This document shows, piece by piece, positions 1 through 7,878 of a stretch of DNA of 64,000 nt (positions are counted from its first letter, which is position 1; every line of letters begins with the position of its first letter). The position numbers and the translations under genes are program-made. Where the stretch lies: positions 62,001-126,000 of the forward strand of contig JBDHWG010000008.1 in assembly GCA_039810085.1 (NCBI GenBank), given 5' to 3'. Origin of the DNA: JBDHWG01 sp039810085 (GTDB lineage Bacteria; Chloroflexota; Anaerolineae; Epilineales; JAHCIE01). Under the pieces are notes generated by a model. The model ran no database searches and was not told the DNA's origin. It saw nothing but the letters and a program-made list of their open reading frames with translations.

Positions 1-170
1 ACCGACTCGCCGTTGACGAGGACGGTGCAAGCCCCACACTGGCTCGTGTCACAGCCGACGTGGGTGCCGGTCAGGCCGAGGGTGTCGCGCAGGTAGTGGA
101 CGAGCAGCAGGCGCGGCTCGACCTCGCTCGTGTACTGCTTACCGTTGACAGACAGGGTGATAGGTACCAC
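1..170 (-). CDS. coxS: CO dehydrogenase-type small subunit (2Fe-2S), partial
   Basis: Only the N-terminal ~56 codons lie in the window; the 3' part runs off the left edge. The reading frame opens with a GTG at 170, and an AAGGAG Shine-Dalgarno sits about nine bases upstream. The translation has the plant-type ferredoxin pattern of xanthine-oxidase-family small subunits: a 'VNG' strand near the start, then C-D-T-S-Q-C-G-A-C, which matches the CxxxxCGxC cluster-binding motif. In this family the subunit carries electrons from a molybdenum large subunit to acceptors. The adjacent CoxG supports a CO dehydrogenase or CO-dehydrogenase-like hydroxylase cluster extending to the left. The substrate cannot be told from this fragment. 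Confidence 0.85.
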   Translation of the reverse strand, partial: MVPITLSVNGKQYTSEVEPRLLLVHYLRDTLGLTGTHVGCDTSQCGACTVLVNGES

Positions 171-215
171 GGGGCAATCTCCTTCGATTGATAGTGTAAC
201 CGTCAGTCAGAGAGA

Positions 216-827
216 CTAGTCGCGGCGCAGAATCCAGATCAGAAGCAACGTGGCGATGGAGCCGATGACGACCCAGGTCCAGGGAAGACCAGGGGCAGCG
301 GGCGCGTAGGGGGGCGGCGAGACCGGGCGTGGCGCGGGGCCAACGGCTTCGGGGGTGGGGGTCGGTGGGGGCGCAGCAGCGGCAGCGCGGCGCTCGGCAA
401 GCTGGCTTTCCAGGGACTTGAACCCCTGGTTGATGAGGGTCTTGGCGGCGCCCTCGACGAGGCGCTGGCTGACGCCGGCGAGCTGCCCGCCGATGGCGGC
501 GTCGCCGTGATAGTTGACGAGCGTTTGCGTGTCCTGGCCGACGAGGTCCACCGTGCCGCTGGCGTTGACGAAACCGCGCTGGCCTTTTCCGCCAATCGTC
601 ATTTTGTAGTGGGTCGGAGCCTCAATATCTGAGAGGGTTACGCGGCCGGCGTATTGGCCGCTGACTGCGCCAATGCCGAGCTTAAGCTGGGCCTCGAAAG
701 CGTGTTCGCCCACCGGCTCGAAGTGATCCACGCCCGGAATCGCCTTCGCAATGGCGTTCGGGTCCATGAGCAAGTCCCACACTTCGTCCTGCGGGGCATT
801 AAAAGTGTAGCTGCCGCTAATCTTCAC
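216..827 (-). CDS. coxG: CoxG-like membrane protein of CO dehydrogenase cluster
   Basis: This 203-residue protein belongs to the CoxG/START-like (SRPBCC) family: it opens with 'KISGSYTFNAPQDEVWDLL' and has the family's 'PGV' and 'GKGQRG...GTV' patterns in the first ~150 residues. A Pro/Ala-rich linker follows, then one C-terminal hydrophobic helix ending in 'LRRD', consistent with a membrane anchor. The start is the GTG at 827, because GAGGAG lies a few bases upstream; a longer in-frame extension to 893 has no such signal. In carboxydotrophs CoxG helps attach CO dehydrogenase to the membrane. The gene sits 45 bases upstream of coxS on the same strand, so co-transcription is likely. Confidence 0.85.
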   Translation of the reverse strand: MKISGSYTFNAPQDEVWDLLMDPNAIAKAIPGVDHFEPVGEHAFEAQLKLGIGAVSGQYAGRVTLSDIEAPTHYKMTIGGKGQRGFVNASGTVDLVGQDTQTLVNYHGDAAIGGQLAGVSQRLVEGAAKTLINQGFKSLESQLAERRAAAAAPPPTPTPEAVGPAPRPVSPPPYAPAAPGLPWTWVVIGSIATLLLIWILRRD

Positions 828-913
828 GTGCGTCTCCTCACGGAGGCAGCTCAAGGCTGCGGGGCGTACGGTTGAGCGTCTAAAGTTGCACAACGAAGGG
901 ATTGAACGACAAG

Positions 914-942
914 ATTATAAGAGTGGGATGCAAAAAGTACAA
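914..942 (-). promoter_or_regulatory. Predicted sigma70-type promoter of coxG-coxS
   Basis: On the minus strand TTGTAC (937-942) and TATAAT (914-919) are separated by 17 bases. Transcription would start near 907, leaving an ~80-base leader before the coxG GTG. Confidence 0.6.
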
Positions 943-956
943 GTCGCCCGATGGGC

Positions 957-1000
957 AAAAAAAGCCCATTGCGCATACCAGCCAGCATGCGCAATGGGCT
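957..1000 (-). terminator. Rho-independent terminator of the SCP2 gene
   Basis: A perfect 14-bp stem (963-976 with 987-1000, core AGCCCATTGCGCAT) is followed on the minus strand by a run of seven T. It lies just downstream of the SCP2 stop and separates that unit from coxG. Confidence 0.9.
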
Positions 1001-1016
1001 TGTAACGCGCCCAGGA

Positions 1017-1340
1017 TTAGCCGAACATGCTCTGGAGGCGCATGAGCAGGCCCATGTCGCCGGTGGCCTTGATCTGGCCGGTCATGAAGGCGGTCATCGG
1101 GTTGGTCTGGCCGGTCAGGACGCCTTTCCAGACTTCGGACGGCGTCTCCAAACTCGCGCTCGGGTTCTCAGCCTGGCCTTCGCGCATCGTCGCCTGGCCG
1201 TCGTGAATGCCAAGCACCCAATTGCCCGGCTCTTCGCCGGTGAAGTTGAACTGGATGTCGGCGTTGACGTCGGCGGCGCGGTCGGCGTGGAAGACCTTGG
1301 GCATGTTGTTCATGATCTGGGCCATGGTCAGATTTTCCAT
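1017..1340 (-). CDS. SCP2 sterol-binding domain protein
   Basis: The 107-residue protein is a single SCP2-like domain. It shows the typical 'W.L.i.dG...v..G....p...l' strand pattern followed by the 'G......aFmtGqiKatGDmgLlmrLqsmF' helix-turn-helix end of the family. SCP2 domains bind lipids or acyl-CoAs in a hydrophobic tunnel; the ligand cannot be predicted. A purine-rich ribosome site (GGAGAGC) precedes the ATG. It is followed by a strong terminator and preceded, 41 bases away, by the GyrA-CTD-like gene on the same strand, so the two may share a transcript. Confidence 0.8.
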   Translation of the reverse strand: MENLTMAQIMNNMPKVFHADRAADVNADIQFNFTGEEPGNWVLGIHDGQATMREGQAENPSASLETPSEVWKGVLTGQTNPMTAFMTGQIKATGDMGLLMRLQSMFG

Positions 1341-1381
1341 TTTGCTCTCCTTTGAGTGAGCCAGTATGTGTCGGAGCGACG

Positions 1382-2500
1382 CTAATCTATCGACGCTGCG
1401 GCGGTGACGATATCGCCGCGAAGCTCAACGATGTCCACACCCTGCACCGGCGCTGTCTTAGCCGGGACTTCCTCCGACGTGAAGCGGATGATTTTGCTGA
1501 AGCGCGTCAGCACCACAATGTCGGCGCTGTCGGGCGCGCAGACGATGCCGGCGACGACCTCGCTCTTCATGATAATCTTGCCCGCCGCGCCCGGCGCTTT
1601 GTTCGCCGCGAAGCCCTCCATCAGCCGTCGCGTGCCCAAACCGTCCTCGGTGACCACGAACACCGCATCATCCTCGTGGATCGCAGTCAGCCCGGCGAGC
1701 GAGTCCCCCGGCCGGAGCTTGATGCCCGGCGCGGCCTGGAGCGGCGCAACGCTGATGTTGAAGCGTGTCGCCATGCCGCCCCGGCTCACCATGAGCACGT
1801 CCGCCGTACCGCCGCTGAGGCACATCGCGCACGCCGGACTGCCCGTCTGCCGTGGGTCTAGCACGACGCGCCCCGGCTCGAAGCTCGCCCCGAAATAGTG
1901 GCCGCGCATGCGCTTGATGAAGCCGCTCTGACTGCCGAGAAGAACGTAGCGCTGCTGGTCGGCCTCGCTTAACGGCTGGATGGCGGCGAGCTTGTCGCCG
2001 TCCTCGACGCCGGCGGTCGTCAGGATGTCTTCCCCTCGGCTGCGTGGGTCCGTCGTTTCGGGGATATCGGCCACGGCGACACGGTATACGCGGCCGCCCG
2101 CCGTGAGCAGGAGCAGGGCGTCGGCCCGGTCGGCGACGGCGAGGAAACTCGCCTCGTCGGTCTCGGCGGTGCGCAGGTCATAGACGCCTATGCCGCCGCG
2201 ACGCTGGCGGCCATAGCGGTTGATGGCGGTCCGCTTGGCCTGCCCGGCGGCGCTAACCGTGATGAGCATCAACGACTCAGTCACTTGCCGCGTGTCGAGC
2301 GTGGCCGTTCGGGCTGAGGACAATTCGCGGAGCGAGGCTCCCGCGCTGGAGGGGGCGCTGCGGGTCGTCTGGGCGGATCGAGCGGTTTCGAGGGCGGCGC
2401 GCAGCCGCTCGTTCTCGGCCACCAATTCCTCAAGCAGAGTTTGGGCTTCGCTCAAGTCGCTGATCTGGGCCAGACGGGCGCGCCATGAATCAATTGACAT
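1382..2500 (-). CDS. Stand-alone GyrA C-terminal (beta-pinwheel) domain protein
   Basis: The protein (~372 residues) has no breakage-reunion domain. After a short charged helical N-terminus (residues 1-40, coiled-coil-like) come the repeated blades of the DNA gyrase A / topoisomerase IV C-terminal domain, with phrases such as 'DVLMVSRGGMATRF', 'FVVTEDGLGTRR' and 'VVLTRFSKIIRF'. A GyrA-box-like QRRGGIG is at residues ~99-105; in GyrA this box is needed to wrap DNA. The ATG at 2500 is used here; a GTG at 2515 is also possible, and neither has a clear Shine-Dalgarno. A TATACT -10 is seen at 2545-2550. Likely role, by inference: DNA wrapping or supercoil modulation without catalysis. Confidence 0.75.
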   Translation of the reverse strand: MSIDSWRARLAQISDLSEAQTLLEELVAENERLRAALETARSAQTTRSAPSSAGASLRELSSARTATLDTRQVTESLMLITVSAAGQAKRTAINRYGRQRRGGIGVYDLRTAETDEASFLAVADRADALLLLTAGGRVYRVAVADIPETTDPRSRGEDILTTAGVEDGDKLAAIQPLSEADQQRYVLLGSQSGFIKRMRGHYFGASFEPGRVVLDPRQTGSPACAMCLSGGTADVLMVSRGGMATRFNISVAPLQAAPGIKLRPGDSLAGLTAIHEDDAVFVVTEDGLGTRRLMEGFAANKAPGAAGKIIMKSEVVAGIVCAPDSADIVVLTRFSKIIRFTSEEVPAKTAPVQGVDIVELRGDIVTAAASID

Positions 2501-2586
2501 AAAGGGTGTTCGCACGTCCGTAGAAAAGTTACACGGTCGGAATTAGTATAACACACAAGACAACAAAAACCCGAATCGTTTTGCGC

Positions 2587-5241
2587 TCAACTTTCCTTGC
2601 TCGCTGTATCCATCCGCGCTTCCGCGACGAGCTGGGTCGCCAGGGCGCGCTCAGCCTCGTCCGTCGTCACAGCGCCGTCGAGGCGGGCGTCCCGCAGCCG
2701 TCCCAGGATCGCCCGGTAGCGGGGCCCCGGCGGCAGCCCCAGGGCGCGCAGGTCGTCGCCCGTCACCACCGGATGGAAGCGTCGCTGATGAGCGCGATAC
2801 TCCTCCAGGCGCGTGTGGACGAAGCCTTCGCTCTCGGCGACACTCAGCAAGCAGCATGCCGCCTCGGAGAAAGGTTCGAGCAGGCGCACCAGGGCGCTCG
2901 GCGCCAGGTCGGACTGCGCCAGGCGCGGCAGCAGCGCCTTGAGCGTGACCAACTCGCGCACCAGGCGCGTGTCGTTGCGGCTGAGCTTGAGCTTGAGCGC
3001 CAGCGATTCCACGTCCGACGCATCCAGGTCATACGCCATCAGGGCGAGGCTGTAGGCCGGCGGCACGGGGTTGCTCAGGTGGGCGTCGGGCGCGAGGACC
3101 TGGTGCGGGTCCAGGGTTACGCGGATGCAGTTCCCTTCGGGGGAGAGCGCCGTCTGCCGGGCGTTGGTGAGGCGCGCGGCCATCGCGTCGGACCAGCGCA
3201 GGTCGGGGTGGAGCGCCGCCAAAACGCCCATCTCGTCCAGACGCTTGAGCGCCAGGGATGGCACATCGCGTGGCTCTTGCAGAATCCGGTATAGCTCGTG
3301 GCGCAGTCGGTCGCCGCTCGTCCGGTCCAGCAGCGGGGTGGCGTCGGCAATCAGCTCGGTGGTGCGCGGCTCGATGTCGAAGTCGAGGCGCTGTTCGAGT
3401 CGGACGGCGCGCAGGATGCGGGTTGGGTCCTCGACAAAGCTGAGGCTGTGCAAAACGCGCACCAGACGGCGGCGCAAATCGCTCTGGCCGCCATAGAAGT
3501 CGAGCAGCTCGCCGTAGCGCTCCGGGTTGAGCGCCAGAGCCATGGTGTTGATGGTGAAGTCGCGGCGGTGCAGGTCCAGCTTGATGGAGCTTTCGGCCAC
3601 GGTTGGCAGGGCGGTCGGTTCGGTGTAGAACTCCGTGCGCGCCGTGACGAAGTCCAGCGGCGGCTGAGTAAGGTTGGCGGGCTGCCAGTGCGCCGTTCCA
3701 AACGCCTTGTGATAGGTCGCCCGGCCACCGTGCGCCTGCACCAACGCCTCGACCAGGGCGTGGGCGTTGCCCTCGACCACCAGGTCGATGTCGGTGGCGA
3801 CGCGCGGCGCGTCCAGCAGCAGGTCGCGCACGAAGCCCCCGACAACGTATAGCCCGTAGTCAAGCCGCTCCGACATCTGACTCGCCTGGTGAATAAGGTC
3901 CAGGGCCTCCGGTGTCAGGCGCGCCTCGAAGCGCTGCGCCAGCTCGGCGTTGGGCGAGGGCTGGGCGAGGCGGCCCGCCTGGTGGTTGAGGAGATCGGTG
4001 CGCGTCACGATGCCGACCAGCCGCCCGTCCTCCACGACCGGCACCTGACCAATGTGGTAGTCGAGCATGACGCGCTGTAAGTGGGCTAGGGAGTCCTGAG
4101 GGCCGACCTGGATCGCGCCCTTGTGCATGTAGGTGGTCACCGTCGTGTGGCCGAGGCCGTGGTGCGCGGCCAGGTCCACGTCGCGGCGCGTGACAACACC
4201 GACGACACGTCCGTTATCCAGGACGGGGAAACCCTCGTGGCCGAACTGCCGCATGAGCCGCGCCGCTTCCTCGACCGTCGCCGTTGACGGAACCGTGCGC
4301 ACCATCCCACGTGACATGATATCGTTGACGATGGGACCGGTCGGCGACGTCAGGGCCAGGTGATCCAGCAGGCGGTCGTGGAGCGCGCGGACGTCGCCAC
4401 TCCTGACAAGCGCAGCGGCGGCTCGGCTGTGTCCGCCGCCGCCGAAGATTTGCGCCACCTCGCCGACGTCGATGGCGCCGTTGGTGCTGCGCGCCACCAG
4501 GTGAACCCGGTCCTCCATCGCTACCAGGAGGAAGATGGCCGCCGGCTCGAACAGGTCGCGCAGCCGGTGTGCCAGCGTCGATATCTCGTCCACCGGGCGC
4601 GGGCTGGTGGCCGTGGCGATGACGACCGTGTAGGGGCCGTAGGCGTAACTCTCCGCCGAGCGGGTGAGCTGCTGCAGGAGGTCGCGCTGGGCGGGACTCA
4701 GCGGGTGGTAGAGGTAAGTGCGCGCGTCGTCCAGGTTCGCGCCCCGCTCCAGGAGCCATGCGACGGCGCGAGCGTCGCGGGCCGTGGTCTGGCCGTACGT
4801 CAGCGCGCCAGTGTCTTCGTAAATGCCAAGCAGGAGCAGCGTGGCTTCCACCGGGGTGACGTCGATTCCCGCCTGGGCGAGACGTTCGACGAATAGAGTT
4901 GAGCACGCGCCGGTAATGTCGCCCTCAAACGTGACGCCGTCCGGCAGCGGGCGGTGTAGCGGGTGATGGTCGATGAGGCGGATGACCGTGTTAGCCTTCA
5001 TGCCGCGCACCTGTACCACCCCCTGGCTGTCGACAACGGTCGCCTGCTCGACGACGCGGCGTGGCAGTTGCGAGCGGCGGTGGAACGGCAAGACGCTGCC
5101 GTGGGCCGCCAGGAACGCCTGGATGTTGTGGTTGTACCGTTGCGGCAGAACCGGGATGGCGTCGCGATCGAGCTTCCACGCACCGAGCTGGCTGGCGACG
5201 GCGTCGAAGTCGGCGTTCTCGTGGGTCAGGATGACGCGCAT
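2587..5241 (-). CDS. DHH phosphoesterase - CBS - CCA/poly(A) nucleotidyltransferase fusion
   Basis: This 884-residue protein joins three modules. Residues 1-300 are a DHH/DHHA1 phosphoesterase, with 'HENADFDAVAS', 'VVDSQG', 'IDHHPLH' and the DHHA1 glycine motif 'FGGGGHSRAA'. Residues ~310-430 hold two CBS domains ('HEGFPVLDNGRVVGVVTRRD', 'VPVVEDGRLVGIVTRTD'). From ~475 there is a class II tRNA nucleotidyltransferase head, with 'YVVGGFVRDLLL' and the catalytic 'TDIDLVVEG', then RNA-binding helices. The family adds A or CCA to tRNA 3' ends; the DHH part suggests coupled hydrolysis of small phosphoesters and the CBS part adenylate sensing. The ATG at 5241 was chosen because it directly precedes the DHH fold. 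The gene follows the alpha/beta hydrolase by 13 bases. Whether it adds CCA or only A residues cannot be told. Confidence 0.85.
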   Translation of the reverse strand: MRVILTHENADFDAVASQLGAWKLDRDAIPVLPQRYNHNIQAFLAAHGSVLPFHRRSQLPRRVVEQATVVDSQGVVQVRGMKANTVIRLIDHHPLHRPLPDGVTFEGDITGACSTLFVERLAQAGIDVTPVEATLLLLGIYEDTGALTYGQTTARDARAVAWLLERGANLDDARTYLYHPLSPAQRDLLQQLTRSAESYAYGPYTVVIATATSPRPVDEISTLAHRLRDLFEPAAIFLLVAMEDRVHLVARSTNGAIDVGEVAQIFGGGGHSRAAAALVRSGDVRALHDRLLDHLALTSPTGPIVNDIMSRGMVRTVPSTATVEEAARLMRQFGHEGFPVLDNGRVVGVVTRRDVDLAAHHGLGHTTVTTYMHKGAIQVGPQDSLAHLQRVMLDYHIGQVPVVEDGRLVGIVTRTDLLNHQAGRLAQPSPNAELAQRFEARLTPEALDLIHQASQMSERLDYGLYVVGGFVRDLLLDAPRVATDIDLVVEGNAHALVEALVQAHGGRATYHKAFGTAHWQPANLTQPPLDFVTARTEFYTEPTALPTVAESSIKLDLHRRDFTINTMALALNPERYGELLDFYGGQSDLRRRLVRVLHSLSFVEDPTRILRAVRLEQRLDFDIEPRTTELIADATPLLDRTSGDRLRHELYRILQEPRDVPSLALKRLDEMGVLAALHPDLRWSDAMAARLTNARQTALSPEGNCIRVTLDPHQVLAPDAHLSNPVPPAYSLALMAYDLDASDVESLALKLKLSRNDTRLVRELVTLKALLPRLAQSDLAPSALVRLLEPFSEAACCLLSVAESEGFVHTRLEEYRAHQRRFHPVVTGDDLRALGLPPGPRYRAILGRLRDARLDGAVTTDEAERALATQLVAEARMDTASKES

Positions 5242-5254
5242 GGGGTGCGGGCGG

Positions 5255-6211
5255 CTAGCGTCCGACGCCGCCAGACAAGAAATCGAGCGCCAGGGCGTTG
5301 AAGTGGTCCGCCTCCTCATCGTGAGGCAGCAGTCGGCTGCGGTGGAAGACTTCGAAGCGCGTGTCCCGCTTCAGGGTCAAGAACGCGGTGGCCTCCGTGA
5401 TAGGGTTGATCTTCGACTGCTCGCCCCACGCGATGCACGTGGGTTGCTGGAGCCGCGTCCACGCCTGGGCGATGGGCAGGGTGAGGTAGTTCGTCAGGAA
5501 GGACGCCGGCGCGTAGCGCGCGCCCGGCTGGTGGCTCGTGACGAAGTAGGCCTCGATCATCTCGTCGGTGACGTAGGACGGGTTGTAGTACGCTTGCTTC
5601 TCCAGGAAGCTGCGCAGACTGGGCTTCGACGCGAGGAGGTTGAACAGGAACGTGCCGAGCACCGGCGATGCGATGGTGCCGCGCGCAGCGCGGGTCAAGC
5701 CGTTCGGCTCGCCGATGAGGCTCTGGATGCCGGTTGGCGTGATGAGCAGCAGACGGCGGTACAGCTCAGGCGTGTTGGCCGCGTTCTGGATGACATACGC
5801 CGTAGCCTGCGAGCTGGCGACAATGTGCGCCGGGCGGCCGACAACTTCCTTGAGGAAGCCGTTCAGCAGATCGGCGTATAGCTCCGCCGTGTACAGCACG
5901 CCGGGGCGCTCGGAGAGGCCGTAGCCGAGCCAGTCGAAGGCGTAGACCTGGAAGCGTTCGGCGAGCGGCGCGACCTGGCGGCGCATCTCGTAGGACGACG
6001 CGGCGGCGTTGAAGCCGTGCGCCAGGACGACAGGCTCGCCGCTGCCCACCGTCTTGTAGAAGATCATGCCCTGGGAGGCGTGCCAGTAGCCGGTCTTGCC
6101 AGGGACTTCACTCATCAGAGGGCCGGCGTTTAGCTCCTGAACCACATTGAAGGCGGTCATGCCGCCGGCGATGCCCAGGCCCAACGCCAGCCCACGCGTT
6201 AGCTTACCCAT
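5255..6211 (-). CDS. Alpha/beta hydrolase with N-terminal membrane segment
   Basis: The 318-residue protein begins with a glycine-rich hydrophobic segment (residues ~7-25) that looks like a membrane anchor or uncleaved signal. An alpha/beta-hydrolase fold follows: 'VVLAHGFNAAASSYE' oxyanion loop, 'YAFDWLGYGLSERP', and a late His in 'DEEADHFNALA'. The nucleophile elbow is unusual: 'VASSQATAY' stands where G-x-S-x-G is expected, so Ser is present but the flanking glycines are not. GAGGAG precedes the ATG. It lies 24 bases after fni and 13 before the nucleotidyltransferase fusion, so the three probably form one operon. Substrate unknown. Confidence 0.75.
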   Translation of the reverse strand: MGKLTRGLALGLGIAGGMTAFNVVQELNAGPLMSEVPGKTGYWHASQGMIFYKTVGSGEPVVLAHGFNAAASSYEMRRQVAPLAERFQVYAFDWLGYGLSERPGVLYTAELYADLLNGFLKEVVGRPAHIVASSQATAYVIQNAANTPELYRRLLLITPTGIQSLIGEPNGLTRAARGTIASPVLGTFLFNLLASKPSLRSFLEKQAYYNPSYVTDEMIEAYFVTSHQPGARYAPASFLTNYLTLPIAQAWTRLQQPTCIAWGEQSKINPITEATAFLTLKRDTRFEVFHRSRLLPHDEEADHFNALALDFLSGGVGR

Positions 6212-6235
6212 TCACGTTGACTCCTCATTGAAGGT

Positions 6236-7297
6236 TTACTCGACCGCCCGGCCCAGCAAGATCGCTTCCTCGACGGAACGACGCCGCAGATGCGGTGTGT
6301 TCTTGAGTGATGCAATATCCGCCGCGCCAATCAGAAACATGGCGATTTTAAGCTCCTGGGTGATTTCCTGCGCCACGGCAATGGCCGCGTCAGCCGAGAC
6401 ATCGGCGGCTTTTAGAAATGGGGCCGCCAGGCCGAATAAATCTGCGCCGAGGGCAATCGCCTTCGCCCCATCCACGCCGGAGCGCACCCCGCCGCTCGCA
6501 ATCCTGGGGAGTTGGGGCGCGGCTTCTTTCACAGCCTGGAGCGACTCGGTCGTGGGGATGCCCCAGTCGGCGAAGCGGCGGGCGATGCGGCGAATGGTCT
6601 CGTCAGGCGTCAGCCGGCGCTCGACCTCGCTCCAGGACGTGCCGCCTGCGCCCGCCACGTCCAGCGCCGCGACACCAACGTCGGCCAGCGCCCGCGCCAC
6701 GTCGCCGGATAGCCCCCAGCCGACTTCCTTGACGATCACCGGTACATCCAGGCCGCGCGCCAGCTTCCCAATCTTGTCGATCAACCCGCGCCAGTTCGTG
6801 TTGCCGCCGTATTGCAAGGCTTCCTGGAGTGGGTTGAGGTGGAGGATGAGGCCGTCGGCGCGCACCATGTCGACGGCGCGGCGGGCGTGGTCGATGGTGT
6901 AGCCGTAGTTGAACTGGACCGCGCCCAGGTTGCCGAAGATAATCGCGTCTGGCGCAGACTGACGGGCGATGCTGAATGAATCCGCAACCTCGGGATGCTC
7001 CAGCCCGGCGCGCTGCGAGCCGAGTCCCATAGCCATGCCGACGGCCTGGGCTGCCTGGCCCAGGTTGCCGTTGATGACGCGCGCGCGCTCGGCCCCGCCG
7101 GTCATAGACGAGATAAGCAGGGGAACGCGCAGCCGGTGGCCAAGGAACGTTGTGCCCGTGTCAATCTCGTCAAGACTCAGCTCGGGTAGAGCCTGGTGAA
7201 CGAAAGTGTAGCGCTCGAAGCCTGTGGTCAGGTTGGGGAACTGGACATTCTCTTCGAGGTTGACGCGGATATGATCGAGCTTGCGTTGCGAGTGCAT
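6236..7297 (-). CDS. fni: Type 2 isopentenyl-diphosphate delta-isomerase
   Basis: The 353-residue length and motifs fit the FMN- and NADPH-dependent type 2 enzyme, which interconverts isopentenyl and dimethylallyl diphosphate in the cytosol. Visible are 'LLISSMTGGAERA' near residue 60, 'GLGSQRAGLEHPE', 'HLNPLQEALQ', 'VPVIVKEVGWGLS', 'DVAGAGGTSW' and the phosphate-loop 'IASGGVRSG'. All are typical of this TIM-barrel family. It heads a three-gene operon and is transcribed divergently from the acyl carrier protein. The enzyme is common in archaea, Firmicutes and some Chloroflexota, often with the mevalonate pathway; no other isoprenoid gene is in the window. Confidence 0.92.
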   Translation of the reverse strand: MHSQRKLDHIRVNLEENVQFPNLTTGFERYTFVHQALPELSLDEIDTGTTFLGHRLRVPLLISSMTGGAERARVINGNLGQAAQAVGMAMGLGSQRAGLEHPEVADSFSIARQSAPDAIIFGNLGAVQFNYGYTIDHARRAVDMVRADGLILHLNPLQEALQYGGNTNWRGLIDKIGKLARGLDVPVIVKEVGWGLSGDVARALADVGVAALDVAGAGGTSWSEVERRLTPDETIRRIARRFADWGIPTTESLQAVKEAAPQLPRIASGGVRSGVDGAKAIALGADLFGLAAPFLKAADVSADAAIAVAQEITQELKIAMFLIGAADIASLKNTPHLRRRSVEEAILLGRAVE

Positions 7298-7363
7298 GAT
7301 AGCGCCTTGCCGTAACTAATCGTGGCCTGCGGTGTTACTATGACGTGAAGAGGCCTCGCTGAA

Positions 7364-7392
7364 ATGTTAAGCGCGCCGTAGAGTCTTGTCAA
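7364..7392 (-). promoter_or_regulatory. Predicted promoter of the fni operon
   Basis: Minus-strand TTGACA (7387-7392) and TAACAT (7364-7369) are 17 bases apart. The predicted transcription start near 7357 is ~60 bases before the fni ATG. Confidence 0.65.
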
Positions 7393-7402
7393 CACTCTGG
7401 CG

Positions 7403-7431
7403 TTGACTTCCCTGCGTCGGGCTGGTATACT
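7403..7431 (+). promoter_or_regulatory. Predicted promoter of the acyl carrier protein gene
   Basis: TTGACT (7403-7408) and TATACT (7426-7431) are separated by 17 bases, an almost consensus housekeeping promoter. It is divergent from the fni promoter, only ~10 bases away. Confidence 0.75.
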
Positions 7432-7487
7432 TCAGCCATATGTCTCATCCATAAACAACATCTCCAGGAGAATGGGGGTTCCGACCG

Positions 7488-7754
7488 ATGGCAGATACGA
7501 TGGAAAATTTGGAGAACGATCCCGTCTTCGTCAAGGTCCGCGATATCATCGTGGAACAGCTCGATGTGAAGCCTGAGCAGGTGACGCTGGGCGCTCGCTT
7601 CCGCGAGGACCTGGAAGCCGACTCGCTCGACCTGGTTGAGCTGATCATGCGCTTCGAGGAAGAGTTCGGCGGCGAGATTTCGGATAAGGAAGCTGAGGGG
7701 ATCATGACCGTGGGCGACGCGGTCACCTATCTCCGCGAGCACCAGCAAGCCTGA
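7488..7754 (+). CDS. acpP: Acyl carrier protein
   Basis: This 88-residue acidic helical protein has the phosphopantetheine attachment motif A-D-S-L-D-L-V-E, with the modified Ser at residue ~45 and the usual 'F.eDL.ADSLD' context. It would carry growing acyl chains in fatty-acid synthesis. The length is slightly above the usual ~78 because of a short N-terminal extension; an ATG at 7500 would give a more typical start, and the AGGAG at ~7466 is rather far from both. A consensus promoter lies upstream. No fab genes are nearby, so it is a solitary acp gene. Confidence 0.9.
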   Translation: MADTMENLENDPVFVKVRDIIVEQLDVKPEQVTLGARFREDLEADSLDLVELIMRFEEEFGGEISDKEAEGIMTVGDAVTYLREHQQA

Positions 7755-7878
7755 TCCAATCCCTCTGTTGTCAAGCAACGGGGTCCGGCGCTCATGCTGG
7801 GCCCCGCTTCGTGTTTGCTCACTTCGTACTTTACCCTGCGCCCACTATAATCTCCTCAGTGAACCGTCGAGGATTTTC

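Noticed and set aside
7755..7810. Strong terminator after the acyl carrier protein gene
   Set aside because: Only a weak imperfect GGGG/CCCC pairing is seen and there is no T-run.
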